From NCBI RefSeq assembly GCF_900964775.1, contig NC_041818.1, forward strand, positions 16,329,332 to 16,393,331: a DNA stretch of 64,000 nt. The letters are read 5' to 3'. The stretch is from Scleropages formosus (taxonomy: Eukaryota > Chordata > Actinopteri > Osteoglossiformes > Osteoglossidae). Numbering within the stretch: the first letter of the stretch is position 1; each line of letters opens with the position of its first letter. Of this stretch, positions 11,598 to 24,613 are shown in pieces. A program made the translations under genes and the position numbers. A model generated the notes under the pieces. That model made no database searches, was not told where the DNA came from, and saw nothing but the letters and a program-made list of their open reading frames with translations.

Positions 11598-14500
11598 TTC
11601 CGCAACATTAAGTGAGAATGTTGAGTGAGAACTCACTTCCAAGTAGGACCCAGTGTATGAGCTGAGCCCTTAATAATGTTTTTCCTTTCACTGAACAGCT
11701 CCACAGCATTCCACAGAGCCATCAGCCATCATCACACTCTCCTCACCTTTTACACCACATTATCAGGCTGTGTCATCACCTCCCATGGTTATTTTAATAG
11801 ATGCTATAGACATCGCCCTGGGATAACAAGCCACTGGTAGTAACTTGATGCTAAACTGACTGTCCACCTCCCTGTCAGGCCAACCTGGTTGTCATGTTTT
11901 TAATCTAAAAATGTTTTGTTTTAGTGAGGTCATATATGTAGACAGTGACTGGGAAATCACTAAATCTGTTCAATTTAAAAAATTCACATACATAAAGCTG
12001 AATTTGGCATTTATATTCAATTAACAGACCTTCTGGAGTTCAATATTCATGCTTCACATTCTGGTCCTTTTCCAAGAACTGTTCATTTCAACAGTGTGTC
12101 ACCAAAACACCTTAAAGTTGGACGGACGGACGGACGGAGCTCAGCTTCTATACTGCTGATGCTTGCTGTTCCTGGAACAGCAGAGTTCAAGCTGTCAGGA
12201 CAACCTGCATTCTACTGACCTCACTCTGTGATCAGAGGCGTGTGTAAAGGGGTGGCACAGGGTGGCACTGGCCTCCTGAAAATGATTGCCCCCCCAATGC
12301 CACCGGGCTACAGTACTGTCCCAGGAGTTCTAGCTGAGCTAACGCAACTCGGCAGACTTTCTGTGTCCCCCTCCGACTAGTTCTTGGCCCCCCTTATGCC
12401 ACCTTATTAAAAAAGATCCAAGAATTGGCCCTGTGATGAAAAGAGGACGTCACTGCATTAATGGTAGCCCACAGTGACAAACTGTATTGGAACATGAGCT
12501 GTGACGTGACTAGCAGATACAGCCAAGGCCTAGCAGGCATGGCTCCCTGCCACGTTTGGGCCTGGAAACTCTGTTAGGGTCTCTCGGTGTCACTGCCGTG
12601 CCAACGTGTCACTAAACAGGGTTGCATCAGTCAGTCACTGCCTACCCACCGCCCCTTCATCCAGCTCACAGAATGAAAAACCAAGAGAGACAGAGAGAGA
12701 AAGAAAGACAGGAAAGGACAGGCCTTACTTTTTCTTATCCTTGTCCTTCTTAAGAGGCTGCTGTGAGGAGCCCTGTAGCGACTGCGCCTGCAGCGTCTCT
12801 GCCGCCATCTTTCTCCTGTTGAAGGCGTTCATGTCCTCCTCTAGATCTCGCCGCTTCTCTTCCAGCTTCCTCTTCTCCTCCTGGTGCATTCGCTTCAGCT
12901 GCTCAAACTTCTCATGCAGCTGAGGGTCGCATGTACATAATGGTGTTTGGAATCAGCAGAAGGCAACACTATTTCCTGAAGTACTGAGGACGTGTACTGC
13001 GGTTGTGTCTGGATTCGTGGGATACTATCCAGTTAATTCCTTTTATCATTTTCACAGAAATCCACTGATTAATTAGTATGGTATCCTTTGAAGGCAAAAA
13101 AAAAAAAAAAAAAAAAAAAAGTAATTCTTATACTTCCCACACTCTCTCCCAGTTCACACTCTTCTTACCTCTCTCTCCTTCTCCTTCAGCTCTGCTTCCG
13201 TTTCCTTGACTTTACTGACAAACATCTGCCTCATCTCCTCCTCTTTGTGCTGCAGTTCCCCGAGGAACTCCTTCCTCTTTGCTTCATATGTCTCCTGTAG
13301 GCTGCAGATCAAAATACAAGTTGTTGCACTCAGGATGAAAACTGTCACTTAGATCCAGCACTCACATTTTTTCCAAAGACATTTATAGAAGATTTAAATC
13401 ATTAAAATAAGATTTTAATAAAGGTCGTATGTAAAAATTAGCTTTTGATGGTCTCAGTTGCATATGGTCATTACTACTGACAATGAATCAACTCTCGCAG
13501 TATAAGAAATGATTGTTAAGGGCAAGCAAGTGGATCAGGTCTGTGGCTTGAGATCACCTACCTGAAGGGTTGGCTGTCAGGGTCTGCATCCTTAAAGCCC
13601 ATCTCCTCAAGCTTGCAGCGGCGATACAGCTCATAGTGCCGGGCATGTGTCTGTTCCCGCAGGTCCTCCATATTCACCCGGATCAGCATCTCCCGCAGCT
13701 TCACGAAGTCACAGTGGCTCTCGTTCTCCACTGGTGGAAATGACATTCAGTTCAAAGAGTGTGGTCTGAACAAATGAACACCTTGAAAGCATGAAGAGTC
13801 ATTCTCAGTCGTTACTGCTTTGGGAAAAGCTACCAATCATATTAGCCTGAACATCGTCTTACATGTTAAAATACAGTGGGAAATATACAAGTGCAAATAA
13901 ATATGTAGCTCTTGAATTTGGAATAAATAAATCTGTCAGTCATGAGCTGGAAAGATGTCCCCTTCTACAAGATTCTGGGGTATGGTGGAGTCAAAAGCAG
14001 TTCCCTGAAAATCAGAGATCACAAATCACATGTTTTATGTACTGGTAGGGGCTGTATGGAGAGCAACTGAAGCCATTCTGGTTCAGAGTTAGAAAAATTC
14101 CTTAGGCAAAGGGGAGGTATATCAATCAACAGCCAGCAGCTATCATGTCACAAGCAGGATATAACACAGGTGAACTGAATTTGTCAAAGGACATCACATA
14201 CAGTACATCACATTCTTGACTTTTGACTTAAGTAGCATTGGAGTAAAGCATCTGCTAAATAAATATATTTATTCATGTAGTTGGCACTTTTTTCCAAAGT
14301 GACTTACAACATTATGCCATCTACAACAGCATTCCCACTTACACAACTTGTCAACTGTCTAATGGACCAATTCAAGGCAAGTACTTTCCTGAAGGATACT
14401 ACAGGATGAGGTGGAATTTAAACCTGCAACCTCTGAATCCAAAGGCAGAAGCACTAATCACTGTTACCTGCTGCCCTTCATAAATGTAAAATTATTACAA

Positions 14501-17500
14501 GGCTACAACATAAGTAACTGGCCTCCTGAAGTCTTGCAGCCTTCATGCCACAGATGACAAACACATCCTAAACACACCCAGAGAGAAATGGAGGCTGACG
14601 TAATAAGATGTATGGTTAAAGTCTGGTTTGACAAGATTAGGAAAGAAAAAACTCAGGGGTGTGATGTGTTTAAATAGAGGTGTTCCACGAAAAGGAGCTG
14701 CAAAATCATGTCACCTCAGCGTCATGGCAACTATAGCAATAAACATGTGAACAGGCACCCCATCAGAAATGCCTTTCATAGGACTGGTTCTGATTTCCTG
14801 AAAGATGCATTTTGGAGATAAGCATGAAATGTGATCCCTCAGATATGTGTTCAGAGCATAATGAAAAAGAAACCTCTGAACTCAACACCACCAACAGATA
14901 CCAAACACTGAACATCTGACCAAATACAGCCCAATTTTATGAAGGACTGAGCAAAAAAGCTATACACATTGAACATTTATACACAACTCCAAAAAAAATA
15001 AATATCTCTGCAATACTGTTAAATGTGCTAGCCAATGAGACTGAAGAACAAAGCATAACCGTCAACAAAGGGAACTGGCATTGAATCACAGGGCATGTAG
15101 TAGGACCCTGTAAGAAATGCTGGCAGGTACTCACCTTGCACTATTCCCCAGGGGTACTGCCTGGCACGCACCATCTTATTGCCCACTTTAACCTCCTCAG
15201 TGCTGCCCACCACAGCAAAAGGTAGATGAGCCTGCCAACAGACAGAGTCATGCTAACTGCTGCATTCAGGTTGTGAGGGACGAAAGCTTTATTGTTGGTC
15301 CTTTGGTGTTTTTTTTTCTCCCCAGTTTGTATTCTGTATCGACATAAGCCCGTTTGTAAGAGGCCGTCATAAACACCTAAATAAAAACCTTGTTTTGTCA
15401 TTACAATAAAGATGTCCCCATTCAACACAAACCATTCTGTCAGGTTGTGCAAATGCTTCGCTAATCTTCAGATATCCACTTTTTTGTAGTTTGTCAGCAG
15501 AGAAGAAAAAAAAAAAAAAAAAAAGTGGCTTCTCATGATCTGCTGCTTGAGATAAAAACAATACTCAAAGAACTGTTTAATATCCAAACATGTAAATACA
15601 GAGACATGTATGTGTTCCAAGAACTATGAATTTATCCAAGAATTTCCCCAGAGTTATTTTGGCAACACGGGAAGAGTGCTTGTAATTTCCACACCCCATA
15701 ATTGGGCAAGAGAAGTGGTTCAGAAAAGCCAAAACATGGTGTAAACAATTATCAAAGAACCTACTAGTGAAAACTTATCTCATGGTGTGTACTGTGCATC
15801 ACTGCAAGTTACCTATTAATATTACAGCTTCATAAGCTGGAAATAAATCTGTACTGACAACTTGAAATGCACTGCTGAAGATCCCTTCGTACAAACTCCA
15901 GTTCAGACTCATTCAACACTACGTTTTCCATAAACTTTGATGTGGCTGAACGTGAAGCAGCGAATCGCTCCAGAACGGCGAATTGTAGATACTTTAATCC
16001 ATTTCTGTAAAGTTCTCAAAAGTAGGCATTTCCAGCTCTCAGGAGCAACTGACTCACATTCATGGATGAGTTGATCTCAGAGACCGCTTCATCATCTGTG
16101 GGGAACTGATAGATCTGCACCCCATTGCTCACCAGCTCACTCATGATCTTGATCTTGAACTTGTGGAGCTCACTTTTGGAAACCGTATCTGCTTTTGCTA
16201 TTATGGGTATTATATTAACCTGCAAAGAAACAGAACAAAGGACACTTGTTCCAGTCATTGTTAGGGGATTTCATTTCCATCCCAAGATTTTCTGCTTTAA
16301 CCTCCAATGTTATTACATTAAACAAGGCTGTTTTTATGTTTAGTATTAAATTAACAAGCCTGCAGAGGCATTTTTTTTTATTTAATCCTAATCTACTTAA
16401 TTCGTTACAAATCATTCTTTAAGTTTCAACCACCAAAAATTTGTGGATTATGTGTAGTACTGGATATATATATACACAAAGGTCTTCAGTCATCCTTAAA
16501 AGAGAGCATGAACATGCTACATTGCTTCATTCTTTAAGAGCTTACCTCAGTATTATTACTATTAATCATTATTTACTAGAGTCGTAAAATCAGAAGCCCA
16601 CATGTGAATATGTTCCTTGTAAAGATGTGGATCCTATTAACAGCTTTCTTACTCAGCTTTTTTTTTTTTTTTTTTTTTTTTTAAATAATACTCACATTTA
16701 ACAACACTGACTACCATCTAAGGTGTCTACAGGAGCCCTATGTGAAATCTATGAAGAAGAGCCAACAACCATACAGTAAAATTAATGTTTCAGAAAACAA
16801 GTGATGGGCAGGTCTGGGTGTAATTTCATGGCCTGGACTGGGTTTACCATTACTAACTTAATAGGCAAGTTGCCTTTTCACTTCAAAGAGGAAGTCCACA
16901 GGGTTCTAAAAGAGAGGAAGAACAAGAATGTGCACTTTCACTAGGCAGGTGGCACAGGGTCATGCTTCTTTACCTTGCTGTCCAGTTTTTTCATGGTAAC
17001 CAAATCCAAAGATTTGAGTGAGTGTCCAGTGGGAGCGATAAAATAGAGGCAGATGTGGATGCGTGTGTCATGGTAGTTAAAGAGGGAGCGCTTGATTTTC
17101 AGTTCCTCCTGAAGGTAGTTTTCAAACTGTGTGTCAATGTAATCCACAATAGGCTTGTAACTGGAGAGAAACAAAAACATAGATTATAACCCATTACTAC
17201 TAACATTTTTAGATTTAATATTTCAGGCTTTGCCATCTATTTTTACTCAGACTAAGGTTCCTAATAACACTAAGGTAATGTACATACTATAACCAGGGCA
17301 AGCAATTACATAGTGCCCCTTGAAAGTATGGAAGACCAATAAGGATGATCATTATTCTTGAATATTTTTTTTTTTTTAAAAAATTAAAATTAAAATACAC
17401 ACACACACACACATTTTCAGAACCGCTTGTCCCTTACGGGGTCACGGGGAACCGGAGCCTACCCGGCAACACAGGGCGTAAGGCCGGAGGGGGAGGGGAC

Positions 17501-20500
17501 ACACCCAGGACGGGACGCCAGTCCATCGCAAGGCACCCCAAGCGGGACTCGAACCCCAGACCCACCGGACAGCAGGACCGTGGTCCAACCCACTGCGCCA
17601 CCGCACCCCCGTTAAAATTAAAATATTGAATCCTAAAATAAACACAAATGAATATGAATACACATCTAATTCTACTTACCTAACTGGTTTAATCAGTGCA
17701 ACTTGAGGTTTACCTATTTCTGTACACGCATGATTTCCTTTAAAGCAACACATGGACTTGGTCATTACACACCTATTATGTCAGATGAGAAAGACTGCTT
17801 CTCATAAAAAATTTCATAGTATAACTAAGGGACATACGCGATTCCCATGCTTTCAAGCAGCACTGTACATATGTGTTTAATCAGTTACACATAACTAAGC
17901 CATTCTTTCAAACCATTCTTGCCATCCTCAGTACACTCAACTCATGTTCATGCACTTTCCATGTAGTTTTTGTTTTTTTATCCCAGGTACTTTTTCTACG
18001 GTTTTTACTCCTCAAAACAGCTTCACTTTTTGTGAAAGTTCACGTCTGCAACGCTTTATGAAACCACACACAGAAGAATCTGGTGCATATTGTTTTAGGT
18101 CTTTTTGTGGTAAAGCAACACAATTAAAAAAAAAAAAAATAAATAAAATAAAAAAAAATTAACAGAAAAAGGAATTTGAGCCTTTCCTTTTTTAATCTAT
18201 TAAAAGGAAGCTCAAAAGTTAACATTTAACTGTCCTGTATTACCTTGCCCTGCACCAAAAATATTCATGGTTTTCTTCTTTATTATGTAGCTTTCTCTCA
18301 GAATCCATCGGGCATCACAGAAACAGCCCAGAAACTCTTAAAGCCCTATTCTGTTACCTGGAGGCACTTTCCCAAAACAAATTGAATTATAGGAACGTTC
18401 CAGAGTTTGGGTCAGACTGAGGGCACAGGCCTTCGCCTCTAAGGGTTACACAAACACCCCAGACCCCAACAGCACTTCAAACAAGGAATCCCCCCACCCC
18501 ACCGCCAAGCTCGTACATACTTTCAAGCTGCATTAGTTCTACCACTCATTTCCTTTTCTCATTCCACCAAGATTCCTCTGATTGCACTTGTTTTGACTTT
18601 ATGACCTAACAATAAACCCACCATTGACCCTCTTCTTTCAATATCCCTGATGGAGAAGAATGTTTGCGGCCCCACCACTGGAGAACTGTTTCCACTTTCC
18701 TTCAGGCTGCCTGTGTGGCGTCTCATTGGCACTTACCTCTCTTCTTTGTTGATCTGGTCCCCAAATCCCACTGTGTCCACAATGGTAAGTTTGAGGTGGA
18801 CATTGCTCTCCTGCAGGTCATACGTTCTGGGGCGTAGGTACACCCCATTCTGGTAATGACTTGCTTCTTCATTTTCAAATGTTGTATTAAAAAGCGTGTT
18901 CATTAGCGTCGATTTCCCAATTCCCGTTTCACCTACCAAACAAAATCAGTAAAATAAATCAACCAAATTAGCTGCTGCATCCAGAGAAATTAGCAATTTT
19001 TTTTTTCATGGACAAAAGGTTCATTACATGCCATAGCAACCACTACAACAGACTGAGTAAGATACAGAGCCAGTGCTTACCAACACAGAGGATGTTGAAA
19101 CAGAAACCCTGTGTTACCGATTTGCTGACCAACTGGTCAGGGAGGCTGTCAAACCCAACATGGCCTCCTAGGTTAAGGTTCCGCTTGTCTTCATTCTGCA
19201 AAGACAAATATAAAACATAAAAATAAACTATCGCCCAAACTGATCACATATCAGGATGAATGAGGTATATCACTGCTGTACATTCAGCTCTTGCTTAACA
19301 GGGTCAAATTGTTCCGTGAAATCACCCCATTAGGTAAAATCTTCTTAAGAGCAGATTTAATTCACATGATTAATGGGTAAAACAGCTCCTGGAACCTTAA
19401 AATCTAAATACACATCTAAATTCTGTGGAATTCTGTCTCTCACCAGCCTCTGACAAGAAAGAATGCATTTTTGACAAAGGAAGTCATCTGATTCTACCCA
19501 GACTGCTTCAGCAGGCTTCTCTGGCCACCGTACACAAGTACAATCTACAGGAATGCATGCGAGAACTTGCCCAAAAGCCATATTGCATGAACAGTAAGCC
19601 AAAAAGCTGTGATGATCTTACCAAATACTGACTTCCAATTAATGCAGGAATTTTAAACAGGAAATTGGAGGTTTTCATTCTACACTGCAAGAACCAAATC
19701 TTTTTCCTTTAAAATGAAAAATAGCCTCTTCAGATACAGAAATGTGCAGTGAGAACTGATCACAGTCAGAATGGGAACAGGGTAAATTGTGCACAGTTAT
19801 TCATGCATGTTAATGACAAGTGAACAAACACGGCATGCAGTCTCTACATGGCAGATGGGCCTGTGTGAACACAAGTAGGAGGACTCAGGTGGGGTTGCCT
19901 GCTTCATTTCCACCCCAGGGCCCACTTTATCTCCATTGGGCCGTAGTGATGCAGGACCCATCAACACCTAGCCGACCATGAGCTACCATCTCCCAGCATC
20001 CTCCAAACAGACACCTCCCTCTCTTTATCCATCCTGGCACCACAGACAGAACCAGCAACTGCACGTGGAGAGGATTTCGTAATGCTGCGGCATCAAGAGA
20101 ATGCACATACGCAGGACAAAACCATGCCTTGTCCACGGTCCCTGCCTTTCCAGCTGCCATGCTCACCCTCTGTTCCTGATGAGGTCATAGCATTGCTAAA
20201 AGCCTGTCATGTGCACAAGTCTACCACAAGACAGGAAAACAAATTAGGCTGGCCTCCTTCAGATACCATAAAAGGCTAGAACCACATTCTCCTTCACACA
20301 CCTAATGATTTCTACTGTAGTACTCTACACAAAACTTTTCCTTCATTTCAATGAATAGCTTTGTCTCTACCCTGTATTTGTACAATGCTATGTTGGTATT
20401 TTAAATGCACGGTGCTGTAAACAAAGGCTAAAAAAAATCTGTAAGGAATAGGATCTTGCTTGACACAGACAACACATTACTTAGTATCTAGCTGTCAGAA

Positions 20501-22986
20501 AAATGTACTATATTTAACAGTAAACTACAATGGACAAACAAAGAAGTTGCCATCACTTGCCTACTTATGTAGACTAACTGCAGAATAATCTGCATTTTAT
20601 CCTATGCTATGTGCAGAACATATACATACATAAAGTATATAATATATACAGTACTGTGCAAAAGTCTTAGGCACTTAGATGTTTCGCAAATATATTTGTT
20701 TGAGATGGTTATGTAATGTTTTCTGCAATAGTGTCAATGGGAAAGAGCTTTATTTTAGATTTCCAAGCATTCCTTTTGCAAAAAGTCACATTATTACAGT
20801 ATGAAAGAAAGTACACACGCACACAGTCTGAGACCACTTGTCCCAAATTGAGTAACAGCGAACCACAGCTTAACCCGGCAACATAGGGCGCAAGGCTGGA
20901 GGGGGAGGCGGACACACCCAGGATGAGACGCCAGTCCATCGCAAGGCACCCCAAGCAGGACTCGAACCCCAGACCCAACAGGGACCAGGTCAAACCTGAT
21001 GCGACCCCATTCGGGACAAGCGGTTGTTGACGATGGATGGTTACTAAGCTTTGTAGGAACTTTATTAATTAAGAGCATTATTTTTGGAAGCATTCTCACT
21101 TTAGTTTTTCCCCCCAACCAAGTGCCTAAAACTTTTGCACAGTACTGTGTGTGTATATAAAAAACATTTATATATGCATTATATAAAGCATATAAAGAAG
21201 AAAAAAAAACATGACAGAAACACAAGGTATGTACCAGGGAGTTAAAATAGTACAATTTGGTCATTTCTTATAAGATCAGTAATAGTAAGACATCCATGAA
21301 GCCATCAAATAAATAAGCATATGAAACAACTTGTCAACTGTTCTTCAAAGAGCTCAAAATGTATTAAACAACTGATTTAATAATCACAGCTGCACAGGGG
21401 ACACTGCACCATTTCCCAGTATAATTATGTGTTATGTAACAACACTTGCACTGGTTTTGGCCGAAATAGTGAAGATGCCACATGTAGCATAGGGCCTTTT
21501 CTATACACAAATCAACAAAAAAAACTGCCATCAGAAAAAGAAAATGAAAAAGTCAAAGTATGAAAGCAGCTGAGTGTTTCATACAACAGTCACCAGTTCC
21601 AGTAGTGCAGAAGCTTGCCTTGAACGTGTCAAATGGGGCCTTTCTCAGGCTGTTATTCCGCCGGGCCAAGGTTCACCATCACGAACCTTGGGCCACGGAG
21701 TCAAACAAATCATACAGCCATTATTTTTACACTGGATACAGTGGATTTAAGAAACCATTCCTCACGGAACTTATAAAAAAGAAGCCATGAAATGCTTCAC
21801 CAGCAAAGGCAAAACATATATTGTGGGGAAAGTGAAGGCAAAGCAAAGGCTGAAGACCTGGATGCTGCTCTCTTCTGTCCCCCCTCTGGAAAAAAAAAGG
21901 CCCCTGCCTGTGTTTGTTGGGCCTGAACAGAGGTCACACACAAACACTTGAGTGTTAGCAACCTGCTAATCTACTTACCGGGTTAACGGCTCCAGGCCAA
22001 GTTTGAGGAGCTCACGACGAGCTCAATTTCTAACACTAACTTAGGTCTCTTCATGGACAATCTGTTACTGCGCCTTCTCGAGCATTGGCCCCAGCACGCG
22101 ACACTCCATGTATCGCGATAGTTTGCGACAGACTCGTGTTGTATCAAGATAGTATCGCGATGGTACACGATACAATTCCCATGTAGACCATACAGTGTCG
22201 TTTACAGTCGAACTGAACTGTACCTCGCAGAGGGTCAGATGGTCTCTGTCACAGAGTTATGACACGTAAACAGGAGTGAAACAGCGGATTCACTCTTTCG
22301 CAACTCATTTTTGAGCGAGCGACTCGTGAAATAAACCGTGACGGTCGGATCTTTTCCTTGCGTGTCCAGGACCACGGACCATGCCATGGTATTGAATGAT
22401 TGAGGTAAAACTTGTGTTTCACCAACTTCTACGTCTAGTCTACTATATTCGGGCATGGCACACATGTCCAGGCAGCAGGATGCTACGGAACTGTGGAAAT
22501 ACTCAGATCTAGCAGTCCTAGTAAAACACATAAAATATTTCGTCAGTAATCCGAGTAAGTGGGTGATGAAGAATCCATAGGAATACCATCAACATTATCA
22601 CATCGTTATAATTATTATCCTGCGGGAACGACGCGAGTGAGGGCCGGGTTATACCGCACAGTCAGAACCAACCCGACGTGCCAGGACGTCTGATACGTCA
22701 ATAAAATTACCTAAAAGCCCACACGAAGTTGCTTGCTAAATTCAGTGTGATGACCACAACTGCGTCGGGACCGGCGCGGCGAGAGCTGTGGGGAAGCGGG
22801 ACCATCATCCATCCATCCATCCCTCTCGCTCGCTGCTTCTGCCTACTCACTCTCTCTCTCTGCAATAAACCCGCGCCGAAAGACCAAGAGCGCCGCAGCC
22901 CTTCCTTCCATTCATAGCAAGGGAATAATAAAATAAAAAAAAAAGAACACACTTACAGAAAATACGTCTGTATCAGTGGCAGCCAT
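11118..22986 (-). CDS. septin8: Septin-8, canonical isoform (427 aa)
   Basis: Exons on the - strand, high to low: 22986-22957, 19195-19081, 18932-18737, 17160-16974, 16219-16058, 15231-15135, 13730-13562, 13301-13169, 12919-12729, and a last exon starting at 11121 that adds one base and TAA (11120-11118). All phases agree; the product starts [10 protein letters not shown] and ends KKDKDKKN. It is a filament-forming GTPase of the SEPT6 group. The P-loop GETGIGKST is at residues 49-57, the G3 motif DTVGFG at 101-106 and the G4 motif AKAD at 184-187. The C-terminal third is Glu/Lys-rich coiled coil ([20 protein letters not shown] onward). Length and sequence follow human SEPTIN8 closely. The terminal exon is inferred from a strong acceptor (polypyrimidine run, CAG) and correct phase, and is the least certain part. 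Confidence 0.9.
12120..12137 (+). repeat. (GGAC)n short tandem repeat
   Basis: GGACGGACGGACGGA in septin8 intron 9. Confidence 0.8.
14268..14482 (-). repeat. tRNA-headed SINE, family C, in septin8 intron
   Basis: Reverse copy: tail CACTTTTTTCCAAAGTGACTT, body GGCAAGTACTTTCCTGAAGG, head CACTGTTACCTGCTGCC. Confidence 0.6.
17398..17611 (-). repeat. tRNA-headed SINE, family A, copy 3, in septin8 intron 3
   Basis: Near-consensus copy in reverse orientation, from the (CA) run to GCGCCACCGCACCCCC. It is flanked by a 14-bp direct repeat TTAAAATTAAAATA (17384-17397 and 17612-17625), a clean target-site duplication. Confidence 0.85.
20648..21148. mobile_element. Tc1/mariner-type MITE with SINE pieces inserted
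   Basis: Left inverted repeat at 20648-20676 (ACAGTACTGTGCAAAAGTCT...) and right one at 21120-21148 (...AACTTTTGCACAGTACTGT) are near-perfect mirror copies ending in TA-rich flanks. No transposase is encoded. Between them the MITE core is split by a family A SINE piece. It lies in septin8 intron 1. Confidence 0.7.
20812..21040. repeat. Two SINE pieces in opposite orientation inside the MITE
   Basis: 20812 to about 21000 is a family A copy in reverse, cut short before its head. 21003-21040 (GCGACCCCATTCGGGACAAG, then GCGGTTG and GATGGATGG) is the 3' end of a family A element in forward orientation. The two are joined directly. Confidence 0.6.
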
Positions 22987-23200
22987 TATGTGGAGTTTGA
23001 TATTTGTATTGGCGAAATGGACGCGCTCTCCGTCTGAGTGAAAAACTGACACAGTGGAAGTGCTCGGCGCATCCAATATGGCCACTTCCTGGAAACTCCC
23101 ACCTCGCGCAAGAATGCCATTTTCCCGGGGCCGCGTGAGGCGGGGAGCAGCCGCGCGCCAGAACCGGCCACTAACCCGGTGGAACCTAATGTGGCGTCTA
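22600..23200 (-). promoter_or_regulatory. septin8 promoter / CpG-rich first-exon region
   Basis: CpG-rich sequence surrounds the septin8 start exon (22986-22957). It includes GCGCATCCAATATGGCCACT near 23070 with YY1-like and CCAAT-like cores, an ETS-like CTTCCTGG next to it, and CCGGGGCCGCG near 23127. No TATA box is seen. The transcript runs to the left. A (CCAT)n run is at 22808-22822. Confidence 0.5.
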
Positions 23201-23224
23201 ACGCGTCTTTAAAACTCTGAAAAC

Positions 23225-24360
23225 ACCAGAATTCCAATGATAGGTATCGATAATTTTATTTTAATTAATTAATTTTTAATTAGTGTTCATAAAATTCCCC
23301 ATGCCGCAGTGTTATTTTAGGTAAATTAAGCCGGGACACGTTGATAACTCCTATCTAAATATGTTGTGAAGTGAAATATATCTTTTTGTACGAGGCAACC
23401 GAAACTACTTGTGCATAGTTGTAACCCCCGCTGTGATTTACCGAAGACATACGTCTAATTGTTGGAATTTGAGATATCTTTTACTTTTCCAGATCATACC
23501 CGAAGGTTATGACCAGTAATTTACGTGTCTTGTACTGAAGTTTGCCAAGTGTAAATGTATTTACAAATATTACTAACGTCAATTTGCATGGCAGACAATG
23601 GTGAAAGTACATCAGTTTCAGTCAAAATGAAATCAAGGACATCTCAAAATTAAACTCGGAGCAAAATCTATTACAATTTTCACACTGAAGGTATTTAAAA
23701 TGTATTGAAATGTCACCGAGTATCCGAAGATATACAGACGGAAAGTGTGGAAATTCCGATTCTTCAAAGCATACGATAAATTAAAAAAAAGTTATATTTT
23801 AAAGTGTAATTTTACTGTTTATACAAGAGAATAAAACATATCTCTAATATCCATTGCAGGTTAAGGTGAATTGTTCATTTATAGCAGCTTGTTCTACAAC
23901 ACACTTTACGCTTCGGTTGATGTACTACAAATAATCATGTTAATAATAATGCACTCATTTTATTTCTCTGTGAGGTGCGCGTCGCTTTGAGAAACGTGCA
24001 TGTAATGAAATAAGTCGGCTTTTTTATCAATAACAAGGTGAAGGTTGACCCGATGTTTAAAGTGTGAGTTCTGTGCTCTTGGTTGGGAACATAAAAAAGG
24101 CATTTTTACACTGTGTTGCGCGTGACACCGACCTTTTCAAAATTTTAGGGAACTTGTACGAGAGACATAATACGTCTGAGTTGATGCAGGTGTCAGTTGT
24201 ACTTCCATAAACACGTCGTCTTCTTCCTAGCATGTTTTTTTTTTTTTTTGGGGGGGGGGGGGGGTGATTATTTATTAGAGCTTTAAAATGATGTTCTTTC
24301 ATCCATCGGCTCCTGTGATATTATTACTGAGTAGAGTACAGACTGTCAGCGCAAAGCGAT
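23225..24360. other. Intergenic region between the divergent septin8 and sowaha genes
   Basis: AT-rich sequence with no open frame of note. It contains a SINE/LINE-type tail fragment (TTTCTCTGTGAGGTGCGCGTCGCTTTGAGAAA near 23960-23992) and a T15-G15 junction at 24235-24264. I see no conserved exon here. Confidence 0.5.
24235..24264 (+). repeat. T15-G15 junction
   Basis: A run of about 15 T passes directly into a run of about 15 G, upstream of sowaha. The G run can form a quadruplex on the + strand. A second G run (14) is at 38092-38105. Confidence 0.8.
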
Positions 24361-24613
24361 TGTCCGGGATCTCCGTGCGTCCCTCCCCTCGGCGCTCCCT
24401 CTTCCCACCACGCGCGGTCGGTCGGTGCTGCGCTCGCAGCCGAGCCCTCGTCCCGGAAACCGCAGGTACTGCGCGCACATCGACCGCACGTCTCCACGGA
24501 CCCGATCGGCAAAAAAACGAGCCGACGAATACACCCAGGAGGAGACTAGAAGAAGACCAGTCACATCTGAGCGATTCCTTTTGCCCTCCGTGTTTTTGAC
24601 ACGCGCGGACACG
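24360..24613 (+). promoter_or_regulatory. sowaha CpG-rich promoter and 5'UTR
   Basis: GC- and CpG-rich stretch (CGCGCGGTCGGTCGG near 24411) directly before the sowaha ATG, with AT-rich DNA upstream. The frame is open through it, but the encoded sequence is Arg/Pro-rich and not family-like, so I treat it as 5'UTR. Confidence 0.45.

Noticed and set aside
17442-17663. Open frames in and around SINE copies (also near 112, 1453, 20794, 26948, 34033, 37118, 38424, 44156, 45113)
   Set aside because: They are all chance frames of the same GC-rich family A repeat, giving near-identical peptides such as [12 protein letters not shown].
24425-24613. Upstream extension of the sowaha open frame
   Set aside because: The extra 63 residues are Arg/Pro-rich from CpG-island sequence and unlike the family; the ATG at 24614 fits known SOWAHA starts.
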